A DNA stretch of 64,000 nucleotides, taken from IMG/VR virus record IMGVR_UViG_3300030329_003696, positions 1-64,000 of that record, one strand, 5' to 3'. Positions 12,901-19,400 of this stretch are shown one piece after another. The notes beneath the pieces are model-generated. The model had not been told where the DNA came from. It saw nothing but the letters and a program-made list of their open reading frames with translations, and ran no database searches. Each line of letters opens with the position of its first letter. The first letter of the stretch is position 1. The DNA comes from a virus. The position numbers and the translations under genes were made by a program.

Positions 12901-14179
12901 TAAGATTAAACCTAGCAGTGTGAACGTCGGCATATATGATTTCGGGGGAGATGCAACCACGGCTTTAACACAACAAAAGGGTAGTCATAACATAGACGAC
13001 GCATCGTTCATAGAAGAGTACGCTAAGAGATCTGATAACTTTGGATTCTCTGTTGCTATAGATTATGACATGATTGCTGTTGGTGCTCCGAACCACGACT
13101 ACGAAACACTCCATCACCACATATATAGTGGAGTTATACATGAGAATGGCCTAAGCACTGCTTTCCAAAGAAAAAGCTTTAATGCTGAATATGACATTCC
13201 ACAGCATAGTTTCTATGACCTAGGCGACTCTGGTGTTAGGGTAGACAAATTTGATAACCTAAGCGGGACAATGGTCTTGAACAATGGAGCTGTCTTTAAC
13301 TTTAGAAATGAGCTAGTAGACTTTGCAAATAGAACAAAAAATTGGATTTTTGCTGAAAAACTTTACTCTCAGGGCTATAATGATAGGGGGCAATCCGATT
13401 ATGAGCCTAAGTTTGGATCACCTGGGGAGTATGTTGTATCAGTTAGCGGTGCTGAGAATGATAGATTTGGCTGGTCAGTTTGTATTGATAGAGCCAAAAG
13501 GGGCGATAGTGGATACACACTGGTAGGAGGTTCTCCTTATCACGATTGGCCAACTAGCGGAAATCACCCCACAAGCGGGCTAAATAACGCTGGAAGTGCG
13601 TACACTTTCGACGCAATGCTGAGAGAACAAACGCCTAGTATTCCAAATGAAGGAAGCTGGATGGATGCTCATGTATTTGCACAAAAAGTAGATGCGGCTG
13701 AAAATCTGTTTAAGAGAGTTTACCAAAACGTAACTGGTGATAGTGTCACACACTTAGTCACTGGTATAATTATAACAAATGACAATGGAGATGCATTCTT
13801 AGAGGTTTCTGGATTCGACCCCTCCACCAAGGGATTTGTTTCCCATAGACCGTATGTAGATTCCGTAAAATTTGTATTGGCCACTGGAACTCCATCTTCA
13901 GGTTCTATGAATTTGAATATTTCCGGAAGTCCAGTCGTTGTAACAGATAATATGAACCTCATGTTATCGGGTGCTCCGTCCGCAAATGTGTATAATAGTG
14001 TGAATATGTACCAATTTGGGGCACTTGGTACTACTCCTTCTGGAATGTTTAATGGAAGTCCAAGCGGAATGAATATGTTTATGGCTGTTCCTAGCGGGTA
14101 TTCGTCAGGAATACTTAATTTGAACCTTACTTCTACACAGACAACCGGAAACCTAGATTTGAATATACGGGGTTACTAA
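944..14179 (+). CDS. Giant virion (tail-associated) protein with FG-GAP propeller, LamG-like and LNL-repeat regions
   Basis: One uninterrupted frame encodes 4,411 residues directly after the tape-measure gene, so it is most likely a tail-tip, fibre or baseplate-associated adhesin. Visible parts: a beta-rich N-terminus with several Cys; a LamG/concanavalin-like segment about residues 1093-1283; a block of roughly eleven short repeats ending in LNL-x-hydrophobic about 1589-1867; seven FG-GAP (integrin alpha type) repeats with cores near 2072, 2173, 2538, 2662, 3907, 4033 and 4175, each of the form FGxSV...VGAP...G-A/S-xxxF; a roughly 1,200-residue insertion between repeats four and five; and a second LNL-repeat block about 4318-4411. 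Within the insertion, 2775-2846 and 3240-3312 resemble each other (IxNWLxxGxRHLVL type) and 3671-3706 has IILISDSTMIQ, together recalling GldG/DUF4350 domains. Ser-Gly dipeptides are strikingly common. The role in host binding is inferred; no catalytic site was recognised. Confidence 0.75.
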   Translation: MSQQFLKSLECLCIKGIEQTCPAGGSLEAEMTLKEASLVADIKSEDSKISSPGEKLSCTSTDVEVTGTGPYYEVTINSPTENIDGSCDFIEAGWELVVTRENFTGKQFEYYDVKRKNLDGTILVFGLSPFLLEEGVTFEFRGVGLIKRPDAIVAKAFDQLLEATSEINKAHLGASLSIKPDEQPLETGTIYSFHLRPSQTVRSGEVTTVTFILPPLQNEYITHLIKNNQSDATVVFRNELGEIISTGQFTGFVGESLADGFTLSGTTFPEDEVQEYLRAELIIDVRFKNMVMNEGSVLPDLTATYSVKESLEAEGVLDPGFTDKVVGDFGLFRCEQKLFPSGDRVIQEGFGSFVGPRKEESNLFTFIDEGVFDGLMFDQKDASTLSDGTDSFIIPDSVHTEGLFQYKCNLTDFTVRPDHTRLHMRIAAPISNYESRIAPLYTVYNINLLDPSGNLVIKYKDFSLRGDSTDRNNNFGTYSTAPEYNLFTDYYDWNRPQKAHLYEGSGYSLSFSVRAVSLDDAFDFGFDEGFEENFVFPEIIADEDGNNYLALDGAPLSTQESRFINPTDAFRVSAVEICNSGGIGIRREQYLPIHIKVPTKGRRVEQDFLPSFLPLSNFDSTIWPSVSSVWSWSSDSDITNVNKCNADTMLSAIRNNATSQYITMDSAEGGGVADSGKLTIKFSNQKANVKDISKGAFNFAFDQSTKNIWWKPSGAFNVENSVDTNVKDISFFSVDTLTLKVLAKKQAGSRDYALDVVGYSDDKLLNRTSPSGGFIQDPSGIHLNNLIVTQQGQYPIVSGFKGNSNQFALGGRSISEHDDFFTSSGNDHYKLTQYPMVTGTDFELYEVPLKINPDVDKLGMLRDYTLSSLLEHVYLDIFPIPSGASIAHISLSVRYKPQDGLNMSTYGGPVARAQDGRREGALFPTSMGPLDNILNAGSGYAPLSRILDIPHSYRTPKTIKSNYARRWRGAEGTVRGPYDPDQFSFGFENPIIDYPFLSGYFKFDQVDGKYIKSSDLGPTDVTNPMGTLSGLMVGNTDIYHNVGWRFASGTLFQQHLPSYSGNYTTTDWTSLSKGSFNFVGDPMYGKIADAFDRTARVSGVHGNINFGNIDTTSGFAIFTRFTPDASISGQSHNLFNSGVLFAKWDTPSQLDFALGYKNGFLCAYAKDDEDDSIVEVIDTIPYSGYVYPLNILLTYNDHQSSGLKLYVDAENYFGDYESGDFDPSYDAPHLLRASSSKFYKKPTNGSLTLGWGAGSGVGINGFISEFGVSTWSSGADTLYGSGTNIVEANADRTYKQVTAKDFFDNLRVTFFNSGVPHGNDQFGLWDRVNENTFHDWQIGDFKYCEFSIAFDQWQKRPNREQIIFDIKHHGSGYSSRNDLSLPSSIDPRVSYHTQIENDFLRFHLSDVPDHFYSVNRRITKSLPAGYKFSERALVVESVIQHTTDHSIIWPHCDGKEGPRLVVSLYSKKQDPYWTEDEPNWGLVNRKIHNVEPSSCVMRLDTTFTYNDLVDTDEEWAIFPQEPRQTEFKEKYFSEDVNDMFVQYDLVYPSGKAFESKIQLHSSHVRMSDCNVLSRATSGSGNLYTVGALGVPSGTLNLNLPEIPVPTSGTLNLGINVPIPVDVQIPSGLPLNISGQYVERGFMILYTPEFNTQGELNLFMPDPADYTFTPVSGSLNFSIPTPIDRISEGDDSIKNKYLTYPSGFATSEAAETEAKRLGLSGSHQDFTGDVFFPGGRSDWDENGDGYVDNSRIRGPYVPLFMLNTDDPKLDQLNLFTFAVGSGSGIRGILNLSIHNELPNSEPGPVSGSINLNVIGVPIFKQIRTNNNIPLYINAPNIISSNPLPLTLGFNETDTPHSGEMNLYTASYNVGSKGFGSAYGMWNNNNYGTGIELQDDYLAKIDASNEIRGVDLFGYGSCTGDSPRKAFDSALITDGVTWREATCNDGGIFRATDTYTNSGARNFSGDLGYSGNYYGIRKFTQLLPSRPYFTELTIKTGSTDPIKVPRTFEEWEYGMCGPDLMNDSGCCTSDCDQNLMFSGVKLIGDDACGVPPSSNLCIDPETIVASGRNIADKYGYKVSVKGDLMAISAPKITIPEYDQYGGGHVGVPSGGSVFLYRRGVDVAGKKASWELEEQLMLPTGFRKDYIEFTVQNLLKFDNFTISGAKWQIGQEGREFGSSLDMAVSGDVETIVVGAPRAKWTRQFNEITTSGVPCGTMVVADLFEYKESDIATIASTAKRFDILWKYFSAPWYGDCDLGCLPASQQFYPQIDMKTIVLQTTFAGRNYPEVPSDDTWFVHKYINRLDDFDLLVDVGSGVLGGEGTLSEFFRAGQPVVFNGMVSGMKSAFLEAFPYNTSLLYDGTPAIFGMFKEKSGSTAGALQYTDGDGIVHSLYDEFENFYNEYTFESGVYDQTTNLDASGHLNTVLGVSENWATTTVNLIRDTFDSGRLSTTKTNDTLNRDFITSGVGQEWGDSKAYDITQFQIPPHSGGRVYVFEKERDNFNCVQIISSPKNFTDFVAEEMEPDENGNYLFYGREFNDRFGHSVGISANSEVISIGSPFTNSPCRIYEKDPDEQARVYAALSGWLVTNSKNAGLSHFHTIFTESGRLKAQESAYDFLTPSERLQFRVDNNSKPYKLSHKYGYGNIKYVGTRQFLPSFFAPTSRLGWSTAVSDDGSSVAFGAPTDSFNEFEDANVYADTLDTWASYQHAGAVRMFEARKTFDHSGVVEFGRFGNLDRALHPSEVSKGFYDQMGLYFGAGDDLGGTKTFRRMDFSEIEIPRDAGLAFIITPEIDAVSDEIIDNIKNWLVLGDRHLVLVGNDPVWEENGVYSKSNDVINKILKELGSHMRITAAKNKEMSLPDCVSEEDKLDNKYNITPSLQPKHGAGSVSLRDNFYARGVGDIRINIEKYGYSDYEQYMDCPEGEDCDGSKFIVNERCEFPLKNSGDLRAEWHDTCTKTVGKKCRVVHYTQSWPLHFANYTPNCDSKPLQIINRPKFEPVPVLTTAEHLPARVITYPDTSGYSSKFKDIYETIIEDKFTPFADYSGEPEGSKHLPIESFKIKEDSDSNLEGTFNSFNLGALVDPDPKNGRDGILQGVAKTYDPDKPITYKRKDLYKPSTLALSESGVKEDGTFNNSKVYLLASQWPEDDGGRGLTFATENKDKNTEFYINMLKYDCNEVPRGWHLGGWTGNTSLKNAYYVNREIDDADSQHSLASKLRAEFQGRGLGGYFKENMTIPADGDISQEVTFIWIANPEGLPSDKEVEKIKTWMNTGEKRLIITYTAADKQKAQLYAGNVNEICEKLNISSRPFFVPNDGEFFVTPDPDSHYLKPYSLRGNRNSEQAQLTNTSTEPLSGCKDGYGFTPAYNDSTSVSGLWVSDKSNELWRGHVPDAQGGGGDTSFANDLRLFVPISGGSNYENIIFYDEPIFTHIPNIPNPIWKIEGQSIIKFPTIPLSGYKLFFDWVSETAVEKESLLVEIEGIKSRVPTACDYFPLHDKCNSENEGGGELDQEGDDASGGVGLHLDPTPPMTPHYRTDINFVARGEEVTIKFSAASRGEIQGDPLTPDTTPKTVRVLSVSGCPIPIDSGINFKRTEKKKLVDRIEYDKKWTVFPGGSRVIPAVSRPVMHKSHDYCRPFPPETDEGCENFGNVLIEDGPVVVAEEYENFSSFPNGKSRSKIILISDSTMIQGQCSHYRSETSKGNQAFIRSLYPSRPSKEATRGLAGGKDFVFSVTPLDHDSDQETVSSQGRSFYFTQKLRSPERGSPAKYHAVSGMIPNMTEPLYSLGGAVGSLDTFYDNEDTYHPSDLSRPKEIIKSEEIKQRIRNWGNDAKSDYGVFPKFSGDFLNYVQTGPPKRDYADWPQNPLGIPEGKERKYILDAGVGGGLPELMKLNNTDYLDLDVYYSGCLGDLFGYSVDLVDNQLVVGSPFNGFVSSGTSVSGIVQWSEIKVDEPTDGLELAQDGGGGAAFHFEKTGSGQNVVSEFLPWEFGSKIKPSSVNVGIYDFGGDATTALTQQKGSHNIDDASFIEEYAKRSDNFGFSVAIDYDMIAVGAPNHDYETLHHHIYSGVIHENGLSTAFQRKSFNAEYDIPQHSFYDLGDSGVRVDKFDNLSGTMVLNNGAVFNFRNELVDFANRTKNWIFAEKLYSQGYNDRGQSDYEPKFGSPGEYVVSVSGAENDRFGWSVCIDRAKRGDSGYTLVGGSPYHDWPTSGNHPTSGLNNAGSAYTFDAMLREQTPSIPNEGSWMDAHVFAQKVDAAENLFKRVYQNVTGDSVTHLVTGIIITNDNGDAFLEVSGFDPSTKGFVSHRPYVDSVKFVLATGTPSSGSMNLNISGSPVVVTDNMNLMLSGAPSANVYNSVNMYQFGALGTTPSGMFNGSPSGMNMFMAVPSGYSSGILNLNLTSTQTTGNLDLNIRGY
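5710..6543 (+). repeat. LNL repeat block 1 inside the giant tail protein
   Basis: About eleven degenerate units of the form SG-x-LNL-x-hydrophobic, such as SGTLNLNLP, SGTLNLGIN, GELNLFMP, SGSLNFSIP, RGILNLSIH, SGSINLNVIG and SGEMNLYTA, spaced roughly 20-40 residues apart. They predict short beta strands separated by Pro/Gly turns. The repetition is at the protein level; codons differ between units, so it is old and maintained. Confidence 0.75.
7140..9100 (+). repeat. FG-GAP repeats 1-4 of the giant tail protein
   Basis: Four copies of the integrin-alpha FG-GAP pattern. Copy 1 has GDLMAISAP and ends GGSVFLYRR; copy 2 has FGSSLDMAVSG and VVGAP; copy 3 has FGHSVGISA and ISIGSP; copy 4 has LGWSTAVSDDG and VAFGAP and ends GAVRMFEA. 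In the family each copy is one four-stranded blade of a seven-bladed propeller. Confidence 0.7.
12640..13640 (+). repeat. FG-GAP repeats 5-7 of the giant tail protein
   Basis: Three further copies: FGYSVDLVDN with VVGSP and GGAAFHFEK; FGFSVAIDYD with IAVGAP and NGAVFNFRN; FGWSVCIDRA with LVGGSP and AGSAYTFDA. Together with the four upstream copies they make exactly seven, the number needed to close an integrin-type propeller. Confidence 0.7.
13896..14176 (+). repeat. LNL repeat block 2 at the C-terminus of the giant tail protein
   Basis: Six or seven units of the same type as block 1 (SGSMNLNISG, DNMNLMLSG, NSVNMYQFG, GMNMFMAVPSG, SGILNLNLT, TGNLDLNIRG) make up the last ~95 residues. Placement at the extreme C-terminus suggests a distal, surface-exposed or trimer-forming segment; this is inference. 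Confidence 0.7.
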
Positions 14180-15900
14180 TGCCTATTAGAGTTAGATATA
14201 AAAACGATCCATCGCAAGAGTGTAACATTAGACCTACACCCTTTGTGCAAATCTCTACAAACACCCTTAAAAATAAACAAGGGAATTTTGGTGTTACGTA
14301 TAGTATAACGTTGACGGGGACTCTGTTGCCAGACGAAGGCTCGCCGCTAGCATTAGACCCACAAACAGATCTCCCCTATGCGTATCTAAAACCCGGCTCT
14401 GTTGTAGGATCAAATGAGCTTACTGGACCATACGGCCTGTTTGACAAGACACCGCTAAGTGCCCAGAGTAGACCACCTAGGCAGCAAGTTAAAAACAGGT
14501 TTGCCTCCGCCCTACTGAGTAAACAGCGGGCTTTAAGAGCCTTATTTGCACAGGATGGTCAGAGGATAGAAATAACTGACATCTATGATCAGGTCGGGGC
14601 GACATTGTATTGTAACCCGAGAGTTACAAGCATCAGCTTCACCGAGGGGAACTATGTAAATAAGTGTGAGTATACTATAAATTTAGAGGCCGACGTTTTA
14701 CTTAGAGGTACTGGCCCAGATTCCTATATGGACGCTGAGTCAACTTTGGCGGGTAGCGGCGACTTAACAACCACTTTTGAGCTATCAGACTTTTTAGAAG
14801 ATCCTGGGTCTGCTTTCTTAGAAAGCTTCGATGAAAACTGGGGGTTGGAGGTAGATGATCAGCAGGGCCAAAGTGTTGATCATCCAAGGTCTTATAGAAT
14901 ATCACACTCTATTAACGCAACGGGCAAAACTTTTTACAAAGAAGATGGCAAACTTTCCAAACCGGCTTGGCAACAAGCCAGAGATTTTGTCTTAAGAAAA
15001 CTCTCCAGTAATCCAAGCGGAAACTACCCAAACGTTGCCGGAATTATAGGCAGTGGCACAATAAATCTTGTTAAGTCATACAGGGGTTATAACCACGTAA
15101 GAACAGAGCAGGTAAACGAAACTGCTGGAACCTATAGCGTGACAGAAAATTGGCTTTTAAGTAGTGGTTTAGCCAATGAAAATTATAGCATGTCTACGTC
15201 CACATCCAATACAGATCCGTTTGTAAACGTCAACATTGACGGAACAATAACCGGAATGTCTGAGATATCACCAAGTGGATTTGATAACTCGATAGTGACT
15301 GCCGCTAGCGGTGCATATACAAACGCACTAAGGAAATATAATGAAATATCAAACAGCGGAAAGTTTGGAATATCTAGTGATATTTATAAAAGGGCTAATA
15401 ACTTAGTTGCTGTACAGCTAAATTCGCAGCCGGTGTCAATTAGTTTAGGAACGAATCAGTATAATGGTCAGATTACCTACAGCCTAGGTTTTAACAATAG
15501 GCCAACGAATATTATATCGGGAGTCATAGCTGAGTCAATACAGGTAGATGATACTTATCCCGGTGACATTTTTGCTGTTATACCAGTGTTGGGTAGAAAA
15601 ACCGGTCCAGTTTTACAGTATATAGGCGGTAGGTCAGAATATAGCAGGAATATATCAATTAACCTTACAATGGACTATACTAAAATCCCCTATGGGTCAG
15701 AGAGAGACACGCTACTCCTTAAAAAACCCAGTGTTGTCGAACCAACTGCTACCCAGATTGCAGATCTACTAAAGGAACTTAGCCCACAGGGTGAACCCGG
15801 TATTCGTAAGTACTTCATTTCTCCCCCATCGGAAAGTTGGAATCCCAAGGAAGGTACTTACTCTTTTAATATATCATTTACATATGAGTTGGATAGATAA
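14179..15900 (+). CDS. Putative tail/baseplate structural protein
   Basis: A 573-residue protein whose ATG overlaps the stop of the giant protein in TAATG. I do not recognise a named family. The first ~190 residues are beta-rich and contain QVGATLYCNPRVTSISF, followed by an acidic linker and a second part (about 225-340) with a RISHSINATGKTFY stretch and SVTENWLLSSG. The pattern resembles tail-proximal structural proteins seen in large phages, but that is an impression rather than a domain hit. Its position between the giant tail protein and the probable hub protein supports a virion role. Ser-Gly dipeptides are again frequent. No signal peptide, membrane segment or enzymatic motif was seen. 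Confidence 0.5.
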   Translation: MPIRVRYKNDPSQECNIRPTPFVQISTNTLKNKQGNFGVTYSITLTGTLLPDEGSPLALDPQTDLPYAYLKPGSVVGSNELTGPYGLFDKTPLSAQSRPPRQQVKNRFASALLSKQRALRALFAQDGQRIEITDIYDQVGATLYCNPRVTSISFTEGNYVNKCEYTINLEADVLLRGTGPDSYMDAESTLAGSGDLTTTFELSDFLEDPGSAFLESFDENWGLEVDDQQGQSVDHPRSYRISHSINATGKTFYKEDGKLSKPAWQQARDFVLRKLSSNPSGNYPNVAGIIGSGTINLVKSYRGYNHVRTEQVNETAGTYSVTENWLLSSGLANENYSMSTSTSNTDPFVNVNIDGTITGMSEISPSGFDNSIVTAASGAYTNALRKYNEISNSGKFGISSDIYKRANNLVAVQLNSQPVSISLGTNQYNGQITYSLGFNNRPTNIISGVIAESIQVDDTYPGDIFAVIPVLGRKTGPVLQYIGGRSEYSRNISINLTMDYTKIPYGSERDTLLLKKPSVVEPTATQIADLLKELSPQGEPGIRKYFISPPSESWNPKEGTYSFNISFTYELDR

Positions 15901-16499
15901 TGACACACGAATGGAAGGACTTTCATCCAGACGATGGCCCTTTGTTGCCCCTTAGTAGTGGACAACAGGCACCTCCCGTTTCTGGAGTTTTGCCGTCTGG
16001 TGAGGCACACTTTTTTGATTATCGACAAGATAGAAGTGTTAACCCTACGGTAAGAAGTGACAACGGTAGTGGGATCAACTATCCCTTTCCCCACCCCAAT
16101 CCAGACACACCAAATCAAGAGAAATTTTTATCCCGAGAAAACCCACTGGGCCTTGACGATAAATTTACGAAGGAGTGGTGGGACGCTAGTGGGATATTGA
16201 AGACATATCCAGAGTCACCCAATTCAGGTTTCTATGATTCAGATTATAAAAGCACAATATTCTCACCAACCGGAGATAAAGTTCCTTTCTCCAACGGTAG
16301 AGATATAAAATTTACACAGATAGATGATTTTGCAGTATTCAATCACTATGTTCACCACTATAGATTGAATTTTGATTCTGCTCCCCCAATAACCATACCA
16401 TATATTTCTCAATACTTTATTTCGACTATGAAACAGATTGAAGGATTTTCAGCTGACTTTGAGGCACCAGCTGCAAGTGGAGAACAAGATGACAATTGA
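15900..16499 (+). CDS. Small structural-region protein of unknown function
   Basis: A 199-residue protein starting at the ATG of a TAATG overlap with the previous gene. It begins MTHEWKDFHPDDGP and is rich in Pro, Ser, Gly and Asp, with at least seven Ser-Gly pairs in under 200 residues. No known domain was recognised. Its placement between two tail-region genes, with translational coupling on both sides, suggests a virion component or tail assembly factor. The last 11 bases overlap the start of the next gene. Confidence 0.5.
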   Translation: MTHEWKDFHPDDGPLLPLSSGQQAPPVSGVLPSGEAHFFDYRQDRSVNPTVRSDNGSGINYPFPHPNPDTPNQEKFLSRENPLGLDDKFTKEWWDASGILKTYPESPNSGFYDSDYKSTIFSPTGDKVPFSNGRDIKFTQIDDFAVFNHYVHHYRLNFDSAPPITIPYISQYFISTMKQIEGFSADFEAPAASGEQDDN

Positions 16500-19400
16500 T
16501 CATAATTATAGCACTATTCCAACTAGCGGAACAATAGACCCGCAGGGTTCTTGGCCCAAAAAACATGTGTTACCGCAGGGGAAAAACGGCTCTCTGTCTG
16601 TGGGTGGATGGACAGTGGACAACGAAGGGTTTATACAGCAGACCTTTTTGGGTGCATCTATCACCAACTTTAACCTTAACGCTGGATTTGGTGACACCTC
16701 CTCGTCCCTATCTTGTCAACTCGTTAATGACGAATACAACAGGTCTGACGGTTATAAAGTGGGGATTGGTGACGACCCGTATCATAACGGAAAGTTTGAC
16801 ATGTTTGCACCACCGGTTGTGGGTTCCCCCGTATTCTTTAAGTTTGGTAAGAACCCAGCCACGGTAGAACAAGCGTTTAGAAAAACCTTTGACGATTTAT
16901 ACAATATAAAAACACTGGCTGATTTTCAGGATTTTCCAGAATCTAGTTATAGCGAACCATTGGAAGAGGTGGAGCCTTACCATTATGTAGATTTAGATAG
17001 GAAGGTGGTTATAGATAAGTCTAGACTGTGGGACTTAGGAACGTTTGATAGGGGAAGAAATCACTTTGCTTTTGGCGGTATCTTACAAAGCTATACGCAA
17101 AACAGGGGGGCTGGAGGTAGCCCGCTGTTTTCTGTAAATGTTGTTGACCCCAGAGAAGTTTTGTCTAATGCAATCTTAATATTTAACAACTATCAAGGAA
17201 CTACCTACAACAATAAAAATCTCTTTAATATCTACGGATTTTTAGAATATGATCCTACTGATGACCTTAAAAGTGATCTTGACACCCGAGCACTAGGTAA
17301 AGGTATTGTTAAAAGGGTTCTGAACCCAGACGGCACTTCTATTTATGCCGGTTTTGAAGATCCCGACCTAAGTTCCCCACCACCGGCAAATCTTCATATC
17401 GGTAAACTAGATGCAAACGGACTCCCTGTTGTCACTAATTTATTAGATCAGTATTATATTGATGATGTGCTTTTCCCAATAACGGGTCAGGGCTTTTCTA
17501 GAAGATCCTCTCGTGGTATACCATTCTACAGAATATCTCAAGCAATAAGAACGCTATTTGAGTATGATGGACCAATGCCCAGCGAGTACACTCAGGCTGG
17601 GTTTGGTGGCGTTGTGAACTTTAGAGGCTTTAATTATGTCGTTGACTTCACGGGCATTCCTACCGACTTGATCCCATTGGGTTATTTTGTTGACTTCGAT
17701 CAATTGGATATGTTAAGTTTTGCACAAGAACTCTGTGATATTATTAGTCACGAATTATATGTTACACTTTTACCAGTGATAGATCATCCCGCCTGTAGCT
17801 ATTTATATGAAAGAAATAACATACTCGCTAGAGCCGGTAAGACTTCGGAAATGGTTGCTGGTATAATAAGAATTGATGCAATTGACAAGACTAGGCAACC
17901 CAAGTATGGTGCAATCAAAGAATACTTAGATGGTCTTGAAAATAGAGGTGTTCATGTAGAAAATCAAGACGTTGGCTTTGAACTATCAAACGTTACTACA
18001 GATAAGTTTGTTGTTGGTGCTCAGAAGGTTGACATGGTATTCCTCACGGGCAATAAAGATAGAGACGACTTACAGCAGAGAAGAAACGAAGCTGGTCTTT
18101 CAAATAAGGTTGAACAACTACAAAAAGATCAGTGGTCCTTAGAAACATCCTTAAAACAGCAATTTCTTCCATTTTACGGTTTCTTAGGTGATAATAAGGC
18201 CGTTACAATACCCAAGGGGTTTGGTTCGTACCAACAGATACTTCTGGATAGTTCTAACCTTAATGCTTACGGCGTTGGAAATTATTATGTTGCCACAGAA
18301 ATGGAACTGAGGGCGGCATTGGTTTCCTTTGAAAGATGGAAAGAATTTTTACTTTCTTATAACGAGACCTACATACAAGACGTTGCTCAGTACGGTGCCA
18401 CATACGCGGCTGCTGCAAACGCAAACCCAGAAATAAACAAAGCGTTAAGAGACTGGAAATCAACCTTGGGCCTTCAACAGGGCGATGAGTTGGATTTGGC
18501 CGTGGCGGGTTTTGAAGAGAGAAAGTTTGCCGTTGCGGTACCTAGATCTGTTTGGAATTCCGATAAGCCTTATATGGGTGCTGATGGATATCCAGCAAGT
18601 CCCTGCAATCCCCCGTACGGATACCCACTATATTACAAGCGTGCTCAAAAGATAGGAATTCCGGAAGCGGGTGTTGTCCAAATACAAAACTCCGTTACCA
18701 AACTGATAACAAACTATCAATCGTTAAATAATACTACTGGCAAGCCCGATAAATTTTCTGTTATCCCCAAGGACGATATAAGGGAGAGAATAGAGCACTA
18801 CGAAAAGGCACTAATGGAGATGAGAGAGTCTTGGTTAGCTGCCAATCCCAAAGAAGAGGAAAAAGATGGCTATAGAGATACCCCGAGGTTCAAAACGTTA
18901 GCATTAGCTATCAAAAAGGCCAGAGACTTTCAAGAAAATTATGCGGGAATAGTCAAGAACCTAGAAGACGCCAAGAGCAATAGGCTTGCTGCGACCAAGA
19001 ACGCATTGGGTCTTGTGGATGGTGACGGTAAACCAAAAGATACACCTATCACTAGAATGATAGCGAACTTGCCCAAGACTGCCAAAAATCACCTAGACAA
19101 TGCTAAGAAAGTTTACAACTTTGTCAAAAAGGTGGCAGAAGAGAACCTAGGTAAAAAATATTTAGTTAAGATACCAAAAGCTTGTAACACACGTTGGCAA
19201 CCAAATATCGTCCACTGGAACGATGGAACTTATAATGAGGCTGCTGGCCCCTTCGGGTTTAGGCCGGAACCAATAAACTCTGATTTCGGGTTTAGGTTAA
19301 GCTTAGTTGGCAACCGCAAGTCCCAACCAGCAGACGCCTTTACAACTTACCTCAACTATAGAATATTAGACCATAATAATAGAAGAACCGGACATGCGAC

